This document shows positions 43,588 through 51,608 of a DNA stretch of 64,000 nucleotides, one piece after another. The position numbers and the translations under genes are program-made. The stretch comes from Prevotella sp. (GTDB taxonomy: Bacteria > Bacteroidota > Bacteroidia > Bacteroidales > Bacteroidaceae), in the NCBI GenBank assembly GCA_022773825.1, contig JALFOF010000009.1, positions 1-64,000 of the forward strand. The letters run 5' to 3'. The first letter of the stretch is position 1. Each line of letters begins with the position of its first letter. The notes beneath the pieces were generated by a model that was not told the DNA's origin, made no database searches, and worked only from the letters and a program-made list of their open reading frames with translations.

Positions 43588-45066
43588 CTATTCGTTGGTA
43601 GGCGTTATGCCCATCTCCCCAGCCTTTTGCATGAGTAGCTGCATGAGCGGCTCGCGCTCGTTCTCCACTTGGTTGTCGAGCACGGCGTCCTTGAGGTACG
43701 TCTTCAGCTGCCCCACCTCGCGCGAGGGCTTCAGTCCGAAGAGCCGCATTATCTCATTGCCGTCTATTACGGGCTGCAACAGGCGTTTGAAGTCGCGCTG
43801 TTTGAGGTCTTCTATTTTCTCGCGGAGGAGCTGGTAGTTGTCGAGGAAACGCTGTTTGCGCACTTGGTTCTTGCTGGTGATGTCGGCCTCGCAAAGCAGC
43901 ATGAGGTCGCTGATGTCGTCGCCGGCATCGTTGACGAGTCGTCGCACGGCGCTGTCGGTCACCTCGTTGTCGGCTATGGCGGTGGGCCTCATGTGCATCT
44001 CCACCATCTTCTCAACGTATTTCAGCTTCGTGTCGAGCGGCAGTTTGAGGCGGCGGAAGATGGCTGGCACCATCTTCGCGCCGATGGTGTTGTGGGCGTG
44101 GAACGTCCATCCCTGCTGATTGTCCCACCGTTTGCTCCGCGGCTTACCGATGTCGTGGAGCAGTGCCGCCCATCGCAACCAGAGGTTGGGGCTGGCTTTC
44201 GCCACGTTGTCGAGCACTTCGAGTGTGTGGTAGAAATTGTTTTTGTGGGCTTTACCGTTGCGTGTCTCCACCATGTCCATGAGTGATAGCTCGGGGAGGA
44301 TGCGCTCCAGCAGTCCGGCGCGCTGCAAGTCCACGAAACCGAGGGAGGGGGTGGCGGTGAGGAGTATCTTGTTCAGCTCCTCGTTGATGCGCTCCGCGCT
44401 GATTATGTCCAGGCGGTGCGCGTTGCGTCCCAGTGCGTCGAAGGTCTCGTCTTCTATTATGAAGCGCAGCCTCGTGGCGAAACGTATGCAGCGCAGCATG
44501 CGCAGCGGGTCGTCGCTGAAGGTGACGTCGGGGTCGAGCGGCGTGCGTATGATGCCGTCCCACAGGTCGTCGAGTCCTCCGAAGGGGTCCACGAGTTGTC
44601 CGAAACGGTCTTTGTTGAGGCATATCGCCATGGCGTTGATGGTGAAGTCGCGGCGGTTCTGGTCGTCCTCCAGTGTGCCGTCCTCCACTATAGGCTTGCG
44701 TGAGTCACGCTGGTAGCTCTCCTTGCGCGCCCCCACGAACTCCACTTCCACAGCGCCCTCGTCAGGGTTCTCGGGGTTATAGCGCACCCCCGGCGGGTAA
44801 TACTTCACCTGCGCGGTGCCGAAGTTCTTGAACACTGAGAGGTGGGCGCGCCTTCCGAGCATGGCAGCCAGACGGCGTGCCACGGCTATTCCGGAGCCTA
44901 CCACCACGCAGTCGATATCGTCTGAGGGGCGTTCAAGAAAAATGTCGCGGACGTATCCGCCCACGACATAGCAGTCAAGCCGCAGCTCGTCGGCCGCGGC
45001 GGAAATCTTGTGGAATATGTCTTTGTCAAGTATCTGCGCCAGTTCGGCGTCGGTGTACTCTTTCAT
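43588..45066 (-). CDS. cca: CCA-adding enzyme / tRNA nucleotidyltransferase with HD domain
   Basis: The 492-residue protein has the class II nucleotidyltransferase head: CYVVGGYVRDIFLERPSDDIDCVVV with the catalytic Asp pair near residue 48, then RRDFTINAMAIC and DPLRMLRCIRFATRL. A HD domain follows near residue 290 (RWAALLHDIGKP). It should add CCA ends to tRNAs, needed because the two tRNA genes here lack encoded CCA; poly(A) polymerase activity cannot be excluded. It follows rlpA by 24 nt. Confidence 0.93.
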   Translation of the reverse strand: MKEYTDAELAQILDKDIFHKISAAADELRLDCYVVGGYVRDIFLERPSDDIDCVVVGSGIAVARRLAAMLGRRAHLSVFKNFGTAQVKYYPPGVRYNPENPDEGAVEVEFVGARKESYQRDSRKPIVEDGTLEDDQNRRDFTINAMAICLNKDRFGQLVDPFGGLDDLWDGIIRTPLDPDVTFSDDPLRMLRCIRFATRLRFIIEDETFDALGRNAHRLDIISAERINEELNKILLTATPSLGFVDLQRAGLLERILPELSLMDMVETRNGKAHKNNFYHTLEVLDNVAKASPNLWLRWAALLHDIGKPRSKRWDNQQGWTFHAHNTIGAKMVPAIFRRLKLPLDTKLKYVEKMVEMHMRPTAIADNEVTDSAVRRLVNDAGDDISDLMLLCEADITSKNQVRKQRFLDNYQLLREKIEDLKQRDFKRLLQPVIDGNEIMRLFGLKPSREVGQLKTYLKDAVLDNQVENEREPLMQLLMQKAGEMGITPTNE

Positions 45067-45090
45067 CGCTGTCTTTGTGATATGTTTCGG

Positions 45091-45576
45091 CTATGGTTTC
45101 CTGTCCCTCTGCCATTCCGGTCTCAGCCCGAAGTCCTCGTTCGGCGCGGGCAGCTCGAGGTCTATCTCCGGCGTGGACGCCTCATTCTGCTTGAATGGCA
45201 CGTGCAACTCCTCATAGACCGACACCTCCACCAGCGCCACTCCCGCTGCGAGTATGCCGAGCCTGCGTGCCGCCTCGTATGACAGGTCTATCACCCTGCC
45301 CTTGGTGTGCGGCCCCCTGTCAATGACTTTCACCACCACCTCCTTGCCGTTGGCGGGGTTCTTGACGTTGAGCAGCGTGCCAAAAGGGTGCGTGCGGTGG
45401 GCACATACCAGCGAGTCGTTGTTGAAACGCACTCCGCTACTGGTACGCACGCCGTTGGCGCGGCGCGAATAATAGGATGCCTTGCCTTTCTGCTGGCCGC
45501 ATGATGGCACTGCTGCCATAGGCAGAAAAGCCAGCACGACAGCCATGCACCCGGCAAGAGTGGGAAGTCTTAGCAT
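45091..45576 (-). CDS. rlpA: RlpA-like septal ring / double-psi beta-barrel protein
   Basis: I start at ATG 45576 (MLRLPTLAGCMAVVLAF) because the ORF-track start overlaps the promoter; this gives 161 residues with a signal peptide and a possible lipobox ending at Cys near residue 27 (AVPSC). The double-psi barrel is plain: KGKASYYSRRANGVRTSSG, ahRtHPFGTLL-like THPFGTLLNVKN and VIDRGPHTKGRVIDLS. RlpA proteins act on peptidoglycan or bind it at the septum; lytic transglycosylase activity is known in Pseudomonas. It precedes cca. Confidence 0.9.
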   Translation of the reverse strand: MLRLPTLAGCMAVVLAFLPMAAVPSCGQQKGKASYYSRRANGVRTSSGVRFNNDSLVCAHRTHPFGTLLNVKNPANGKEVVVKVIDRGPHTKGRVIDLSYEAARRLGILAAGVALVEVSVYEELHVPFKQNEASTPEIDLELPAPNEDFGLRPEWQRDRKP

Positions 45577-45602
45577 AGGTGTAAGGTGGGTTGGTTGGTG
45601 CT

Positions 45603-45635
45603 GCAAAGGTAGCACTTTTATCAGTAACAGACAAT
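45603..45635 (-). promoter_or_regulatory. Promoter for rlpA-cca
   Basis: Minus strand ATTG (45635-45632), 20-nt spacer, TACCTTTGC (45611-45603). Confidence 0.72.
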
Positions 45636-45681
45636 AAATGCGTCAACTTTTCGCCCGATATAATTAATTAAGGTGCAAAAA

Positions 45682-45714
45682 TTTGGCTCTTTAGCGATTT
45701 TTTACTAACTTTGC
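45682..45714 (+). promoter_or_regulatory. Promoter for purH'-mreB region
   Basis: TTTG (45682-45685), 20-nt spacer, TAACTTTGC (45706-45714): perfect match. Confidence 0.85.
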
Positions 45715-45826
45715 AGCCAAAACAGTTGTTCCGTTATCCTGCCGTTTCATTACGCGCTGGCGGCGCACAAGCATGGAGTCTGGGCAGCGGAACCACCAAA
45801 CCTCTAATATTTATCATATTACGACA

Positions 45827-46429
45827 ATGGCAGAAACAAAGAAAATCAAGACGGCTCTCGTAAGTGTCTTCCACAAAGACGGCCTTGACGAGTTGTTGAA
45901 GAAGTTGAACGAGGAGGGCGTGAAGTTCCTTTCCACGGGTGGAACACAGAAGTTTATAGAGTCTCTCGGCTTCGAGTGCGAGGCTGTTGAGAACGTTACC
46001 ACATACCCATCAATACTCGGCGGTCGCGTGAAGACGCTGCACCCGAAGATTTTTGGCGGCATACTCGGACGCAGAGAGCTGCAGGGTGACCTTGACCAGA
46101 TGGCGAAATACGAAATCCCGGAAATAGACCTCGTTATAGTGGACCTGTACCCCTTCGAGCAGACAGTGGCGAGCGGGGCAAGCGAGGCCGACATCATAGA
46201 GAAGATAGACATAGGCGGTATCTCGCTGATACGTGCCGGGGCGAAGAACTTCAAGGACGTGGTGATAGTGCCGTCAAAGGCAGAGTATGGCGTATTGCTC
46301 GACATACTCAACAAGAAAGGCGCGGAAACAAGCATAGAGGAACGCCGCGAGTTCGCTACACGCGCCTTCGGAGTAAGCTCACATTACGACACTGCCATCA
46401 ACGCATGGTTTGCAAAAACCGGTAAGTAA
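45827..46429 (+). CDS. purH: Stand-alone IMP cyclohydrolase domain (PurH N-terminal half)
   Basis: From ATG 45827 (MAETKKIKTALVSVF) the product is 200 residues and corresponds to the MGS-like IMP cyclohydrolase domain of PurH: LNEEGVKFLSTGGTQKFI, TYPSILGGRVKTLHPKIFGG and GISLIRAGAKNFKDV. The AICAR formyltransferase domain that normally follows is absent; only 63 nt separate the stop from mreB and no remnant is visible. The formyltransferase must be encoded elsewhere. The ORF-track start (45773) adds 18 atypical residues. It lies first in a transcript with mreB-mreC-mreD-mrdA. Confidence 0.9.
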   Translation: MAETKKIKTALVSVFHKDGLDELLKKLNEEGVKFLSTGGTQKFIESLGFECEAVENVTTYPSILGGRVKTLHPKIFGGILGRRELQGDLDQMAKYEIPEIDLVIVDLYPFEQTVASGASEADIIEKIDIGGISLIRAGAKNFKDVVIVPSKAEYGVLLDILNKKGAETSIEERREFATRAFGVSSHYDTAINAWFAKTGK

Positions 46430-46492
46430 ACAACCAAAGGCGGACGCGCAAAGAGCGCTGCCACGCCGTCATAACATCAGGATAGACAAATT

Positions 46493-47515
46493 ATGGGTTT
46501 CTTTTCCTTCGTACAAGAAATAGCCATTGACCTCGGAACGGCCAACACCATCATCATGTCCGGCGACAAAATAGTGGTGGACCAGCCCTCCGTAGTAGCG
46601 ATAGACCGTGACACCAACCAGATGATCGCGGTGGGTGAGCGTGCCAAAAGCATGTATGAGAAGACCAATGACCGCATCAAAACGGTGCGACCGCTGCGCG
46701 ATGGCGTCATAGCCGACTTCTCCGCCTGCGAGATGATGATGCGCGGACTAATCAAGATGGTGCATACAGGGCGTCATCTGTTCTCGCCTTCCCTCCGTAT
46801 GGTTATCGGAGTACCCTCCGGGTCCACCGAGGTGGAGCTGAGAGCAGTACGCGACTCCGCCGAGCACGCGGACGGACGCGACGTGTATCTCATCTTCGAG
46901 CCGATGGCGGCAGCCATAGGCATCGGCATAGATGTGGAGGCACCGGAAGGTAATATGATAGTGGATATCGGCGGAGGGTCCACCGAAATCGCCGTAATAT
47001 CACTCGGCGGCATCGTCAGCAACAACTCCATCCGCGTGGCAGGCGATGAGCTTACCGCCGACATACAGGAGTACATGGCTCGTCAGCACAACGTGAAAGT
47101 GTCTGAACGCATGGCGGAAAGAATAAAAATAAACGTTGGTTCCGCGCTTACCGACCTCGGCGACGAGGCTCCGCAGGACTATATAGTGCACGGTCCGAAC
47201 CGTATTACCGCGCTGCCGATGGAGGTTCCCGTGTGTTATCAGGAGATAGCGCACTGTATTGACAAAACGGTGGCAAAGGTGGAGAATGCCGTTCTCTCGG
47301 CTTTGGAGAACACACCGCCGGAGCTTTACGCCGACATTGTGAAGAACGGAATATACCTTAGCGGCGGCGGAGCACTGCTGCGAGGACTCGACAGGAGACT
47401 GCAAGCCAAGATAGGCATACCGTTCCACATTGCCGAAGACCCGCTACGCAGCGTGGCAAAGGGAGCCGGAGTGGCGCTGAAGAATATCGGCAACTTCTCC
47501 TTCCTGATGCGATAG
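46493..47515 (+). CDS. mreB: Rod-shape determining protein MreB
   Basis: The 340-residue actin homologue shows EIAIDLGTANTIIM near the N-terminus (phosphate 1), MVIGVPSGSTEVELRAV near residue 103 and the phosphate-2 motif MIVDIGGGSTEIAVI near residue 157, then LSGGGALLRGLD near residue 288. It polymerises under the inner membrane and positions elongation enzymes. It heads the cell-shape group mreB-mreC-mreD-mrdA. Confidence 0.97.
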   Translation: MGFFSFVQEIAIDLGTANTIIMSGDKIVVDQPSVVAIDRDTNQMIAVGERAKSMYEKTNDRIKTVRPLRDGVIADFSACEMMMRGLIKMVHTGRHLFSPSLRMVIGVPSGSTEVELRAVRDSAEHADGRDVYLIFEPMAAAIGIGIDVEAPEGNMIVDIGGGSTEIAVISLGGIVSNNSIRVAGDELTADIQEYMARQHNVKVSERMAERIKINVGSALTDLGDEAPQDYIVHGPNRITALPMEVPVCYQEIAHCIDKTVAKVENAVLSALENTPPELYADIVKNGIYLSGGGALLRGLDRRLQAKIGIPFHIAEDPLRSVAKGAGVALKNIGNFSFLMR

Positions 47516-47541
47516 CGCGGTCATCCATAACCAAACACCAC

Positions 47542-47646
47542 GGATTGAGGACTGAAGAATGTGGTTACCAGTAGCAAGTCAGGGCGGGACGGCAACGAAA
47601 CGTGCCAGCCATAAAGCCGGTAACCAGACTCTTCAGTTCTCAATTA
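47542..47646 (+). other. Structured spacer between mreB and mreC
   Basis: ATTGAGGACTGAAGA (47544-47558) pairs with TCTTCAGTTCTCAAT (47630-47644), and inside it GGTTACC (47563-47569) pairs with GGTAACC (47619-47625), enclosing about 49 nt. No T-run follows. It could be a processed site, an attenuator or a small mobile remnant. Confidence 0.7.
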
Positions 47647-47674
47647 CTGATTGTTGACACCCACATCCCACAGC

Positions 47675-48532
47675 ATGCGCAACCTCATTGACTTCATATT
47701 ATCACACTACCATTGGTTCATCTTCATCGCATTGGAGGCGGTGAGCATAGTCCTGCTGTTCAATTACAACAGCTATCAGGGCTCTGTATGGGTGTCAAGC
47801 GCCAACAGTATGGCAGGGCTGGTGTACGAAGGCGAGGCAAAGATACAGTCATTCTTCTCCCTTACGAGGCTCAACGAGCAGCTCTCGCGCCGCAATGTCT
47901 ATCTGGAGCAGCAGGTAAAGGAGCTCTCTGCCGCCTTGGAGCGTGACGGTATGGACTCCACAACGCTGTCAGCACTGAGCAATCCCACACCCTACAAGCT
48001 GATACCGGCGCAGGTTGTGTCAAACACCGTGCACAAAAAGGACAACCTTATGACCATAAACAAGGGCGAGGCAGACGGCGTTCGCAAGGACATGGGCGTC
48101 GTATCAGGGCATGGAGTGGTAGGCATAGTGTATATGGCGGGCAGGCATTACTCCGTGGTGATACCGGCATTGTCGAGCCAGTCCAGCATAAGTTGCAAGA
48201 TAGAGCGCCGCGGTTACTTCGGATACCTGCACTGGGAGGGCGGATATAGCAACCTCGCTTACGTCGATGACATACCCCGCCATGCGCGATTTAAGCTCTA
48301 TGAGCGCGTGGTGACATCGGGTTACTCCTCCGTTTTCCCCGAGGGCGTGGCCGTAGGCAAGATACTTCACGTGTATAACTCCAGCGACGGCGTGTCGTAC
48401 CGGCTGCAAGTGCAGCTATATACCGACTTCGCCAACCTGCGCGACGTGTACGTTGTTGACAATAGCGCTATGCGTGAGCAGCTCGACGTGCTTCGCGCGG
48501 CGCAGGATTCTCTATACAAAAGCAAGAACTAA
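47675..48532 (+). CDS. mreC: Rod-shape determining protein MreC
   Basis: I start at ATG 47675 (MRNLIDFILSHYHWF), giving 285 residues; the ORF-track start adds eight. One TM helix near residues 12-30 is followed by a coiled coil (about 60-95, LNEQLSRRNVYLEQQVKEL) and the beta-rich MreC domain (VVSGHGVVGIVYMAGRHYSV). It spans the inner membrane and links MreB to periplasmic wall synthases. It is followed 16 nt later by mreD. Confidence 0.93.
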   Translation: MRNLIDFILSHYHWFIFIALEAVSIVLLFNYNSYQGSVWVSSANSMAGLVYEGEAKIQSFFSLTRLNEQLSRRNVYLEQQVKELSAALERDGMDSTTLSALSNPTPYKLIPAQVVSNTVHKKDNLMTINKGEADGVRKDMGVVSGHGVVGIVYMAGRHYSVVIPALSSQSSISCKIERRGYFGYLHWEGGYSNLAYVDDIPRHARFKLYERVVTSGYSSVFPEGVAVGKILHVYNSSDGVSYRLQVQLYTDFANLRDVYVVDNSAMREQLDVLRAAQDSLYKSKN

Positions 48533-48548
48533 CCAACACACTGGTCTC

Positions 48549-49034
48549 ATGCGATACGCCCTACTCATCATAGCTTTCAGTCTGGTGCAGGCGCTGTTCC
48601 TGAACCATATCCACATCTTCGGTGTGGCAACGCCGTTGCTTTACGTATATCTGCCACTGCTGTTCCAGCGTGGTTACCCTCGCTGGGCGCAGTTATTGCT
48701 ATGTTTTTGCATGGGCCTGGCGGTGGATATGTTTACCAACACGCCGGGACTGGCAGCCGCTTCCCTCACCTTCGTGGGCTTCTTGCAGCCCTACCTCCTT
48801 GAGTTGTATCTCAAAAAGGAAGACGACCCCGCCTTCAGACCCTCAGTCTCAACCATGGGTTTCGGCAAATACCTTTCTTACGCCTTCTTTCTTACGCTAT
48901 GCTATTGCATCGTTTTCTTCTCGCTTGAGGCGTTTTCCTTCGTCCATTGGCTGCTGTGGGTGGAGAGTATTGCAGGCAGCCTTATTCTCACATTAGTCTT
49001 AATCCTCACCATTGACAGCCTCCGCAGGTCATGA
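48549..49034 (+). CDS. mreD: Rod-shape determining protein MreD
   Basis: From ATG 48549 (MRYALLIIAFSLVQALF) the product is 161 residues with about five TM helices and the MreD-like GLAVDMFTNTPGLAAASL segment. The ORF-track start at 48453 lies within mreC and is rejected. It overlaps mrdA by 4 nt (ATGA). Confidence 0.88.
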   Translation: MRYALLIIAFSLVQALFLNHIHIFGVATPLLYVYLPLLFQRGYPRWAQLLLCFCMGLAVDMFTNTPGLAAASLTFVGFLQPYLLELYLKKEDDPAFRPSVSTMGFGKYLSYAFFLTLCYCIVFFSLEAFSFVHWLLWVESIAGSLILTLVLILTIDSLRRS

Positions 49035-50878
49035 CATCAGAGCTTTCAAATAGGCGGCACGTCATTAGTGGCATAGCGATACTTATCGTTGTGATATATA
49101 TCGTGCGCCTATTCATGCTCCAAATCATGAGCGACGACTACCGCAAGAGTGCCGACTCCAATGCCTTCTTAAAGAAAGTGGAGTATCCGGCGCGTGGTGT
49201 CATCTACGACCGCAATAAGAAGCTGCTGGTATATAACCAACCGTCTTACGACATCATGGTGGTTATGAACGAGACGAAGGGCCGCATAGACACGTTGGAG
49301 CTGTGTGATGCCCTCGGCATAACGCGCGAATACTTCGACAAACGCATGGCGGACATAAAGGACCGCAACAAGAACCCCGGTTACTCGCGCTTCACCCAGC
49401 AGGTGTTTATGACCCAACTCGACGAGATGGACTTCTCCGTCTTCCGCGAAAAGCTGTTCCGCTTCCCCGGTTTCTACATACAACGGCGCACCATACGCCA
49501 GTACCAGTACCCCTACGCGGCGCACGTTCTCGGCGACGTGGCGGAGGTGTCGCAGGGTGACATCGAGGACGACGACTACTATATGCGCGGCGACTACATC
49601 GGCAAGCTCGGCGTGGAGCGTTACTATGAGAAGCAACTGCGTGGCGTTAAGGGAATGCAGATACTGCTGCGCGATGCCCGTGGTCGCATCAAGGGCCGCT
49701 ACCAGAACGGCAAGCTCGACAGGAAACCCGTGGCAGGAAAGGCCCTCACCCTCTCCATCGACGTGGAGCTGCAAGCCCTTGGCGAGCGACTTATGGAGGG
49801 AAAGATAGGCAGTATCGTGGCGATAGAGCCCGCCACGGGCGAGGTACTGTGCATGGTGTCCTCGCCAACTTATGACCCTCGCATCATGGTGGGACGCAAG
49901 CGTGGCAAGAACCACCTCGCCTTGCAGCGCAACAGCTGGAAACCGCTGCTCAACCGCAGCATCATGGGACAGTATCCGCCGGGCTCCACCTTCAAGACCA
50001 GTCAGGCATTGACATTCCTTACCGAAGGCATTGTAACGCCGCAGACCGCCTTTCCATGTTATCACGGCTTCTTTTACCGCGGACTGCACGTGGGATGCCA
50101 CGGTCACAGCTCTCCCATCGCGATGGTGGATGCCCTCTCCACCTCCTGCAACGCCTACTTCTGCTGGGGACTGTACTACATGATAGGCAACCGTAGCAAG
50201 TACGGTAAGCCACTGATTGCCATGAACCGCTGGCGCGACTACATGGTCTCCATGGGCTTCGGCTACAGGCTCGGCATCGACCTGCCAGGCGAAAAGCGCG
50301 GACTGATACCCAACGGCGACTATTATGACAATGCTTACAAAGGCTCGTGGAACGGACTTACCATCATCTCCATATCCATAGGACAGGGTGAGGTAAACCT
50401 CACACCCCTGCAGATAGCCAACCTCGGGGCGACGATAGCCAACCGCGGATACTATATAACGCCGCACGTGGTGAAGCAGGTGGAGGGCGAACCGCTCGAC
50501 AGCGCGTTCACCACCAGGCACTACACCCTCGCCTCACGGCAGTCATACGACTGGGTCGTGGCGGGAATGCGCTCCTCCGTGGTGAAGGGTACGTGCCGCG
50601 CCGCCAATCGTGCCGACTACCTCGTATGCGGAAAGACGGGTACGGCGCAGAACCGCGGGCAGGACCACTCCGTCTTCATGGGCTTCGCGCCGATGGATAA
50701 CCCCAAGATTGCCATAGCGGTGTACGTGGAGAACGGCGGCTTCGGCGCCGACTACGGTGTGCCTATCGGTGCCTTGATGATGGAGAAATACATCAACGGC
50801 AAGCTGTCGGCAGACTCCGAGCGGCGTGCTGACGACTTCCAGAAGCGACGGATAGCTTACGGTGCGCATAACAGATAG
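49031..50878 (+). CDS. mrdA: Penicillin-binding protein 2
   Basis: The 615-residue class B PBP has an N-terminal membrane anchor (about residues 12-32), a dimerisation domain (VEYPARGVIYDRNKKLLVYN) and a transpeptidase domain with S319 in PPGSTFK, the STSCN (SxN) motif near residue 373 and CGKTGTAQ near residue 534. It cross-links peptidoglycan during elongation. In many Bacteroidales rodA follows; here it does not, and the next 500 nt hold repeats and a tRNA. Confidence 0.96.
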   Translation: MTSELSNRRHVISGIAILIVVIYIVRLFMLQIMSDDYRKSADSNAFLKKVEYPARGVIYDRNKKLLVYNQPSYDIMVVMNETKGRIDTLELCDALGITREYFDKRMADIKDRNKNPGYSRFTQQVFMTQLDEMDFSVFREKLFRFPGFYIQRRTIRQYQYPYAAHVLGDVAEVSQGDIEDDDYYMRGDYIGKLGVERYYEKQLRGVKGMQILLRDARGRIKGRYQNGKLDRKPVAGKALTLSIDVELQALGERLMEGKIGSIVAIEPATGEVLCMVSSPTYDPRIMVGRKRGKNHLALQRNSWKPLLNRSIMGQYPPGSTFKTSQALTFLTEGIVTPQTAFPCYHGFFYRGLHVGCHGHSSPIAMVDALSTSCNAYFCWGLYYMIGNRSKYGKPLIAMNRWRDYMVSMGFGYRLGIDLPGEKRGLIPNGDYYDNAYKGSWNGLTIISISIGQGEVNLTPLQIANLGATIANRGYYITPHVVKQVEGEPLDSAFTTRHYTLASRQSYDWVVAGMRSSVVKGTCRAANRADYLVCGKTGTAQNRGQDHSVFMGFAPMDNPKIAIAVYVENGGFGADYGVPIGALMMEKYINGKLSADSERRADDFQKRRIAYGAHNR

Positions 50879-50903
50879 GACGCAACGCACCGTATTGCTA
50901 TGA

Positions 50904-50989
50904 GCCCCTTACAGGGGCGTGGCGGGAAAAGACCGTGAACTCAGACAGGGGCAAGCCCCTATCCTATGATATATGCCCCTTACAGGGGC
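50904..50989. repeat. Three GCCCCT/AGGGGC palindromes after mrdA
   Basis: GCCCCTTACAGGGGC occurs at 50904-50918 and 50975-50989, and AGGGGCAAGCCCCT at 50947-50960. They are short perfect palindromes of REP type; the second copy is followed by no T-run. Confidence 0.75.
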
Positions 50990-51110
50990 GCGAATTTACC
51001 ATTTCTTGCATCATCTGTCCCTGCTATGGCATTTGCTTGATAATGTGACGGTTAGGTGCTATGAAAACAATGCCGTTGCTATTACGCCGCTAAATGGCTG
51101 CCATTACGGC

Positions 51111-51172
51111 GTAAAAGCATAGTGATTACATGACCAAAGCATAGCTATTGCGACGCAATAGCTATGCTTTGG
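51111..51172. repeat. AAAAGCATAG repeat cluster E with perfect palindrome
   Basis: GTAAAAGCATAGTGATTAC is followed by CCAAAGCATAGCTATTGCG (51134-51152), a single A, and the exact complement (51154-51172), a 19-bp near-uninterrupted palindrome. It lies between mrdA and the tRNA-Gln terminator. Confidence 0.9.
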
Positions 51173-51340
51173 TGTATATACCGGAATGTACCATCGCCGG
51201 GTGGGGGGCTGACAACCTCGGCGTGCCTGCCGTTTGCTTCGCCGTCACCGTTGCTGTTATGGCGTCGCCGCATATTGTTAGCCGCGTTGGGTGAGGCGAC
51301 AAGGGCGCACTGTGGGGAGGGAACAGAAGTGCGGGAATAA
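51173..51340. other. Spacer with no recognised feature
   Basis: Between the palindrome and the tRNA-Gln terminator I see no gene. The small ORFs here overlap the tRNA or its terminator and are not credible. Confidence 0.5.
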
Positions 51341-51380
51341 AAAAACGCGGGAGAAGCAAGTGCTCCTCCCGCGATTTTTT
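51341..51380. terminator. Terminator of tRNA-Gln (bidirectional)
   Basis: CGCGGGAG (51346-51353) pairs with CTCCCGCG (51366-51373), with A5 before and T6 after, so it can end the minus-strand tRNA transcript and plus-strand transcription from mrdA. Confidence 0.85.
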
Positions 51381-51384
51381 GATG

Positions 51385-51455
51385 TTGTCGTACGCGGACT
51401 CGAACCACGACAAACAGAACCAAAACCTGTTGTGCTACCATTACACCATACGACA
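51385..51455 (-). tRNA. tRNA-Gln (anticodon TTG)
   Basis: 71-nt cloverleaf on the minus strand: acceptor TGTCGTA/TACGACA, D-loop AATGGTA, anticodon loop TTTTGGT with TTG, T-loop GGTTCGAGTCC. No CCA is encoded. Confidence 0.93.
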
Positions 51456-51504
51456 ATCATCTGTTGTTATGACTTCCGCACGGCGTATGCCGCCGAAAGC
51501 GTTT

Positions 51505-51537
51505 GCAAAGTTAGTGAGAATTTCTTATATCACCAAA
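51505..51537 (-). promoter_or_regulatory. Promoter for tRNA-Gln
   Basis: Minus strand TTTG (51537-51534), 20-nt spacer, TAACTTTGC (51513-51505): perfect match, about 50 nt before the tRNA, the same geometry as at tRNA-Pro. Confidence 0.88.
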
Positions 51538-51608
51538 TATTTCGGCGTTTTTTTTGACTCCCAATAACTAAATAATCGCCTTTTCCTTGAATTGCGCGGC
51601 GACAGGCA

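Noticed and set aside
45827-46492. Frameshifted full-length purH
   Set aside because: Only 63 nt lie between the stop and mreB, and none of the three frames there resembles the AICAR formyltransferase domain, so it is a short gene rather than a broken one.
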